NCBI GenBank assembly: GCA_016758965.1
Contig: JAEPRB010000022.1
Location: 124,001 to 188,000 of the forward strand
Length of the DNA: 64,000 nucleotides
Reading direction: 5' to 3'
From: Circinella minor
Taxonomy: Eukaryota; Mucoromycota; Mucoromycetes; Mucorales; Lichtheimiaceae
Shown here: positions 58,503 to 64,000 of the stretch, one piece after another
Position numbering within the stretch: the first letter of the stretch is position 1
Layout: the number at the start of each line of letters is the position of its first letter
The notes under the pieces: generated by a model
Seen by the model: the letters and a program-made list of their open reading frames with translations, nothing else
The model's database searches: none
What the model was told of the DNA's origin: nothing
Position numbers and translations under genes: made by a program

Positions 58503-59606
58503 TTATGCTGTAGGTGTTGCAGCTGCTACTACTGACGAACTTCTAATTTCAGTATGCATACTTGCCAATCCTATAAAACATGAAATCACGTTTGCGGATA
58601 GACGGAGGTCCCAAATAACAAAAAGGAGATGATAAAACAAGCGATATTAATAATTCCGCGGGAAACAAATCTAGCCAAAAAAAAAAAATTATTTTTTTGT
58701 TCTATTACCTTCGAACCCATCTTCATGTTCAGCTCTCATATAAGTTGCAGCCACAAGTTTAAGGTTATTTTCTGTACTGAATTTTTCAATATCAAAATAA
58801 GCACGGTGATGTACAGTATCTTCTAAAACTGGTGTAATGGTTTGATTTGCTGTTGTTTGTTCATACAAAGCAAATACATAACGATGCTTTCCACTGTTTA
58901 ATGGCGGAGTAGGTCCATGATAAGGTGTATAATTATTCTCCGGAGGGGGATCACGAATGCTAGATCCAGGTTTATCACCTATTACAAATTATTATTTTCA
59001 TGTTTAGTAAAAAAAAAGAACAATGGGAAATGTGTTAATAATATTTTGTTACCTTCAATATTGGAAACAATCCAATGTCGGACCAATGGAACGTGCGCAT
59101 CAGCATCGAACTATATAAGTTTTTTTTTTTTACAAGACTCGTAAGTAATATTTCTTTTTTCCGTTCCATACGCTTGTAGGACTACTATTACGATCCACGA
59201 TCTTACCAATACAAGTGTATATTGTGCATTCATATTAGGTGCGGGGAACCAGATATGAGGTGGGTCAACAAGTTCATGAGGCTTCATTTCTTCACCATAT
59301 TCGATCATCTTGTCACCGTACATGATTTTCATGAATGATTCAGGTTCGAATTCTGGTAGCACTGTATCCATAGCAACAAAAGAAATTAAGTATTTTTTGT
59401 TGTTGTCATGGTGAATTACCATAGCGAAACAGTATTCTATTAATAGGAGGATTACTTGATGACTTACATTGAGGAGTAATACTGGCTTCTTTTAAGCTGG
59501 CCTTCATGGGCTCAGAAATGAATGCATCCAAAGCATTTACAACTAATTGGCTTCCAGCAAGAGCAGCGGCAACAAAAGAAAGAGAACTAAACGATAACTT
59601 GACCAT
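58503..59606 (-). CDS. secreted phosphatidylethanolamine-binding protein (PEBP family)
   Basis: Five exons, right to left (59468-59606, 59207-59361, 59053-59110, 58709-58978, 58503-58570), encode 229 residues. The first 25 or so residues form a signal peptide (MVKLSFSSLSFVAAALAGSQ...). The PEBP core follows: PPHIWFPAPNMNAQYTLVL, the ligand-pocket segment DADAHVPLVRHWIVSNIEG, and TPYHGPTPPLNSGKHRYVFA with the conserved GxHRY. In animals and yeast PEBPs bind anionic phospholipids and inhibit proteases or kinases (RKIP, Tfs1). The usual DPDAP is altered to DADAH here, which may change the anion pocket. The tail SSSVVAAATPTA is Ser/Ala-rich and could be a linker or a weak GPI-type end. It is divergent from the Lines gene with 505 bp between starts. 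Confidence 0.9.
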
Positions 59607-60111
59607 GATATTTTTTAAAAGAAAAAAAAAAGGTTTGATATTAAAGAAATGTTACGATGATGGTTATATATATATTATTATTTTATCCTGCAATTGAGTC
59701 CGCAGCATACATGGTAAAGAATTCAATTTGAAAATAATTCCTTAAACCGCAAGGATCCAATATACAGGTCTTGATTCAAATTACGTAGCATACTCTATCT
59801 TTTCTTTTTTGTTGAATTAAAATCCTGACGAACACTTACCATGTCTGTCGATATTAACTTGTTATTAATGGATCAATTCATTATTATTACTATATTACAA
59901 TTCCTCTTTCTACTTGAGATAGAATGCTTTGGAAACAAATATACCAAAAAGTTCTAATTGACCCTAATAAACCGTTTTTTTTTTCATCTATCAGTTTAGC
60001 ATATTGATATGACAATGATTAAACTGGTGTGCGATGCATGAAACCAGATTCCGCTTAGTATTGACCTCGTTTAATTTTTCCTTTTCTCTCCTTTTTTTTT
60101 ATATTTTGCTT
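59607..60111. promoter_or_regulatory. divergent promoter PEBP / Lines homologue
   Basis: 505 bp between two outward-facing start codons. AT-rich with poly-T tracts; no coding exon seen and no specific site identified. Confidence 0.5.
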
Positions 60112-62239
60112 ATGACTGACAACATTAGTCATTCTCTTTATGCATTGAACAGCTCTCAATCTCCTAATCTCGCGTTACGCTTACTTAATGACTCACCTTG
60201 GGTATTAATTATTTTTTTATGAGCAAAAAGTATATGATAAAACACTTAACTAATGGGGTTTTATATAAAAAGGAGCGTATCTTACAAAATGATGACGATC
60301 CATTCAAACTATATATGACAACACGCTTACTGCAACAAATCATGACGTTAAACAATACTAATGAAGCAGTACGTATTGTATTTTTTTTGAACTGTACTAC
60401 TCTGAAAAACTTAATATTTACAATGTTATTTTTATTCAAAATATAATACAGACCGCGCAACAAGAACTTTGTAGAGCCAGGCAATTATGGATAAGCCAAC
60501 TTGTTGAAACGATCACTACACACCCTCGGTGGACTCCGGTTACTACCTTGTACTTGGATCTATGTCATATTATTATAAAAGATTATAGAAAACATATCGA
60601 TGATATGGATGATGATGACAACAACGATAAAAATCATGTTGGATATACTTTATTATTAACATGGTTATATAATGAAAATGTATTTGGATGGATACAATAT
60701 GTGTTAAAGACCAGACAAGGAGTAAGTAGAGAGCTTAATAGTTTCATCAAAAGTATTACATATTTCAGATGACCCAATTTTATAATTAATATATTCTGTT
60801 AGATTGATCTTGTACCAGTAGTCATACTACTGATGGATATTTCAAAAGCATGCAAAATGCTAATGGAACGTAGCGATAAAAATGATGTAGCACAGGAGGG
60901 ATGGATATGGATCAGTCGACATTTGAACCAGGTAGGTAAAAAATAACTTGTTTTCACTAACAAAAAAAAACCTTTAAAAAAAGATAACTGCTAACCTAAC
61001 AGATTTGTGTACTTTGGTTGGATCCACATGTAACTGTAGCTCGTCGTTCCTTAGCACTTGTTGGAATGATATTACGTTATTATAGAAATCTTGAAATGGT
61101 AATATATATATATAGATATATATACTGGTTTTCTATTTTTTTTTAGTTCTCTCATTATTATACATTTTTTTTTCTGCAAAAAGAACTGTTTGTGAATCAT
61201 TCTTTTTAACTGGTTAACTTTACTACTTCGATAGATACAAACAGTTTTGTCATTTTTCGTTATATACACAAAAGAACTTCATCAACGGTTCACACGCGAA
61301 CAACTGTATGCATTATTTGATTCAGAACGCACAGAGTTTTTTTATAGTACCATTGATGATCAAACATACGAAGAAGACGAAAGAGATGTTGGTAAAAGTG
61401 ACCATAGAAAAATAGCTGTGGATCGGGAATGTTTGAAACAAGCAACACACATATTCTTTGTCATACTTGCTGCATTAGTAGATATATCATCCGATGATAC
61501 TGGCGATAAAGACGAGGCTTTAAGCCATCAACTTCAGGAGCTCGTCGATTATTCCATATGTAAGATATGTTTTTTACTAGACGGATTATTCTTTTAGCCT
61601 GATGATATAAGAATATTAACGAGAGGGAAAATAGTGTATCAGGAAACAGAAAATATTCTTGAAATTTTGTTCGAGTTACATGGAAACAACGATGAAGATG
61701 CTGTTAATTTACAACTCGATATGTTGAGTATGTATGAAAAACTAAATAATAATTTTGAACATAACAAAGCACAAAGGTACATACATACATACATATATAT
61801 ATATATACATGTTTGCATATAAATCAAAACATTGGGCGGAAGGGGGGGGGAATAAATTTCAGTGTGCCTTTAATAATCCAACGATAATAATAGTAGTATG
61901 ACTGTACGTATCAAACATATCTTGGATAAAATTGGTATCGGTCCAAACCAGTTATTCTTATTTTTCTGTCGACGTACTGGTATGGATCATAGCTTATTAA
62001 TAGACTTACTTCTTTCCAATGAAACTGAGTTTCTTCTGTTTTTTGTTCGGTACCTCAAGTACGTGGAGCGATACCCACAAGATTTTACACGAGAATGTAA
62101 TTTACTTGGAGATGATCAAGAGGAAGTGGTGGATATGTTAAGAAGTGTAATGTTAGTTTTACAATCAGGGGGATTTCCTTATAATCCGACTTATTTAATT
62201 AACAGGCTTGCCAAAATAATAAACATTCTAGAAAAATAG
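60112..62239 (+). CDS. Protein Lines homologue
   Basis: Eight exons (60112-60201, 60273-60368, 60452-60721, 60803-60931, 61003-61098, 61235-61559, 61635-61776, 61897-62239) encode 496 residues, mostly helical. The C-terminal exon carries the Lines C-terminal signature: QLFLFFCRRTGMDHSLLIDL, LLSNETEFLLFFVRYLKYVE. Upstream helices (WIWISRHLNQICVLWLDPHV, GYTLLLTWLYNENVFGWIQY, TENILEILFELHGNNDEDAV) fit the Lines N-terminal domain. Lines was found in Drosophila as a nuclear regulator of Wnt/Hedgehog-dependent patterning; human LINS1 is linked to intellectual disability. No mechanism is known in fungi. The first exon and the acceptors at 61634 (TAG after a TATTAAC branch-like site) and 61896 were chosen because other sites give stops; these joints are the weakest. 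Confidence 0.8.
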
Positions 62240-63829
62240 TATGGTTTGAGCTAAAAAAAAATATCTATGAGTATTTTCTTTATATTGTACATATGTAAAT
62301 GTATTATAGAAGTAATTATGTGGTATTATGGATAAGGATTTTAAACGGAAATACTTAAAAGGAATTATATATGTGTGAATCCAAGTAAAAATATCTTGTG
62401 TCTGCGAGTAGAAAGAGGGAAATGAAACAAATGCTAATAGATATTCTAATCAAGTAATATTGAACGATTTGATTCTTCAAAAGAAAAATGATGAATATAA
62501 ATCTCAAAGATAAGAAGTTGGATAGTCATCTAATACTACTACCTGAATTAACTCTGATACAGTATATGATCAATATTAACTAGATATGTTTATCCAAGAG
62601 GATCATGTCAAGCGACGATAGCCTTTAGTATCCATTTAATCTTGGATAATTTTAAACGATAAGAATGTTTATTTCCGTCGATTTCATGGATCTTCATATT
62701 CATGACACTCAAACTCAATATTATCATATTGATTGTCTTCGTAATTTTTATGGAATTCATAATACTTTTTCTGGTTTTCTGATGAATCCCCTCACCTTTT
62801 TGTTAAATCCTATCCGTCACGTCGTTTAGTGTATTTGATATCAGTCGAGTTAATGCTGTGTTACTCGACCGTCTGCCATCATCTTTATGGCCCTGTCCTT
62901 ATACCTTGATCTAATGCTCTTCTGTTTCCAAATCAAAAATCCCTTGACTAAATATTAAATCATTAGGTGTTATTTCTGGGATCATGGAATACGTACTACG
63001 AACTATGTGCTATTGTATTTTATTGGTGGCACGACGGATGTTTCATCTAATAGTTTATTACGGTCGTATACAACGAATATATTTCTGGCGTAGTGATGAT
63101 GACGGTTTACTCAAGTTTATATGATTCAAACGAGTATCATACTAGTAAGTTAGATTATCCCCATAAAATGAAAATAATGAATTGATACCGGTTTGTGATA
63201 GTTATACTGGATTGTATTCTTGATTGTCGTCAATATTAATACTATCGGTGGTATAACTTATAAGCAGTAAAAAAAAAACTGTTATAGAAAACATTGTTGT
63301 CGCCATTTTTATCGTTTCGGTTCATCAAAACGTCTGCATTCGTTCTTGTTTCCAAAGGCGATAATATAGAAAATTATCCAATTTATATTGATTTGAAGGA
63401 CAAAAAAGATTATCCCTCTAGTATAAATAAATATTTTTACAGAACAGAAAAACTAAGCTCAAGCCTTTTGCACAGCCATATTTTAATAAGGTCGATTATT
63501 AAAGAATTCAAAAAAAAAAAAAAGTATTTTGATTTCGACGGTCATTGTCTTTCAATAAACAAAACACCCGTTCTGTTGTTAGGTTTCTACTTTACTAAAT
63601 TCATTTTTAAACCCCCACAATATATCACGATTTTTTTTATTTACTTGCTCATATATTACTGGAAAATAGAATGTGAGTTAACTTGTTAGATACAGTAAAT
63701 GAAATTAAGGGAAGAGAGGTTTAACAAGGAAAAGTAACATAGGAATTCATATGACGATGATGATATCAATATCATCTTCTGTAGCTTTTTTATAATATAT
63801 TTTGAACAATAAACGGCACAAACACAAAT
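62240..63829. other. 1.6 kb region, no confident gene
   Basis: 3' side of the Lines gene, then a patch at about 62580-63130 that is less AT-rich than usual and gives broken coding-like strings on both strands (for example SLGVISGIMEYVLRTM on plus). No continuous frame or splice pattern emerges. A frame at 63294-63689 opens on a non-ATG codon and is low in complexity; it was not called. Confidence 0.4.
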
Positions 63830-63997
63830 TTATTGACTTGTGTTTTTATCTGTGTGGTCGACAACAATTATTGGTGATAATGCTTCTGCTTTTAACTTTT
63901 CGTCTTCGGTAGCAGGGAATTGATTTTCAATATAATCAGAACCCAAGATCCCAACAGTTGAAAAGATCATTCCACCTTTTAAAAAAGAATCAAACAT
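63830..63997 (-). CDS. small or partial protein at right edge
   Basis: A 55-codon minus-strand frame, starting at the ATG at 63997 and ending TAA at 63830. It begins MFDSFLKGGMIFSTVGILGS, a short amphipathic or membrane-type helix, followed by a polar acidic part (YIENQFPATEDEKLKAEALS) and VVDHTDKNTSQ. It may be a complete small membrane-associated protein or the last exon of a gene that continues past the window. I do not recognise it. Composition and codon choice look coding, unlike the surrounding DNA. Confidence 0.45.
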   Translation of the reverse strand: MFDSFLKGGMIFSTVGILGSDYIENQFPATEDEKLKAEALSPIIVVDHTDKNTSQ

Positions 63998-64000
63998 TTT

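Noticed and set aside
59344..59356. GGTTCGAAT-like string resembling a tRNA B box
   Set aside because: It is coding sequence of the PEBP gene (FEPE region read on the other strand) with no cloverleaf around it.
63294..63689. 131-codon plus-strand frame near the right edge
   Set aside because: It opens on a non-ATG codon, contains a Lys run from poly-A and a Phe/Ile/Tyr-rich end, and shows no domain.

Overview
This is a nuclear window from a filamentous fungus, most likely an early-diverging one of the Mucoromycota (Mucorales type). Evidence: very AT-rich DNA; genes cut by many short introns (about 50-130 nt, GT...AG, usually ending TAG or CAG); a protein with two copies of a domain I associate with Mucoromycota (DUF8032 type); and fungal forms of Kin1, Lcl3, Avt3/4 and a hyaluronan-synthase-like GT2. 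I found no rRNA, convincing tRNA, CRISPR array or intact mobile element. I rebuilt exon structures by hand; in each multi-exon gene reported as intact the splice phases agree and the summed coding length is a multiple of three.

Layout. 1-10.8 kb: YhhN/TMEM86-like membrane protein (+), Ipi3/WDR18 (+), convergent Kin1/MARK kinase (-), HSPA12-like Hsp70 (-). 10.8-14.2 kb: gene-free. 14.2-17.9 kb: SAM methyltransferase (+) convergent with an unrecognised acidic protein (-). 18.3-29.7 kb: a sugar block with a secreted GH3 glycosidase (-), a divergent MFS sugar transporter (+) and a GH31 alpha-xylosidase-like enzyme (+). 30.2-38.2 kb: compact housekeeping block with Lcl3-like nuclease, GT2, TOE1-like deadenylase (all +), LSm5 and a vacuolar amino-acid transporter (both -). 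39.7-43.1 kb: two tandem glutathione S-transferase paralogues (-), one carrying an in-frame stop. 44.0-48.2 kb: TFIIS and a single-Myb/SANT protein (-). 48.2-54.3 kb: a 6 kb gene-poor, AT-rich stretch. 54.3-62.2 kb: duplicated-domain DUF8032-type protein (-), secreted PEBP (-) and a divergent Lines homologue (+). The right edge holds a small reading frame (-).

How the genes work together. Several serve RNA and ribosome biology (Ipi3 in pre-60S maturation, LSm5 in U6 snRNA and mRNA decay, TOE1 in 3'-end trimming, TFIIS in transcript elongation) but they are scattered, as is usual in fungi, not in operons. The only apparent functional neighbourhood is GH3 / transporter / GH31: one secreted glycosidase, one permease and one probably intracellular glycosidase, which would suit uptake and breakdown of beta-glucans or xyloglucan-type oligosaccharides. 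That pathway is inference from family membership and gene order.

Most notable: the sugar block, the GST with a stop codon, a GC-rich hairpin-forming island inside an intron of the DUF8032-type gene, the Hsp70 with a Q/Y/G/P-rich tail, and the fungal Lines homologue.
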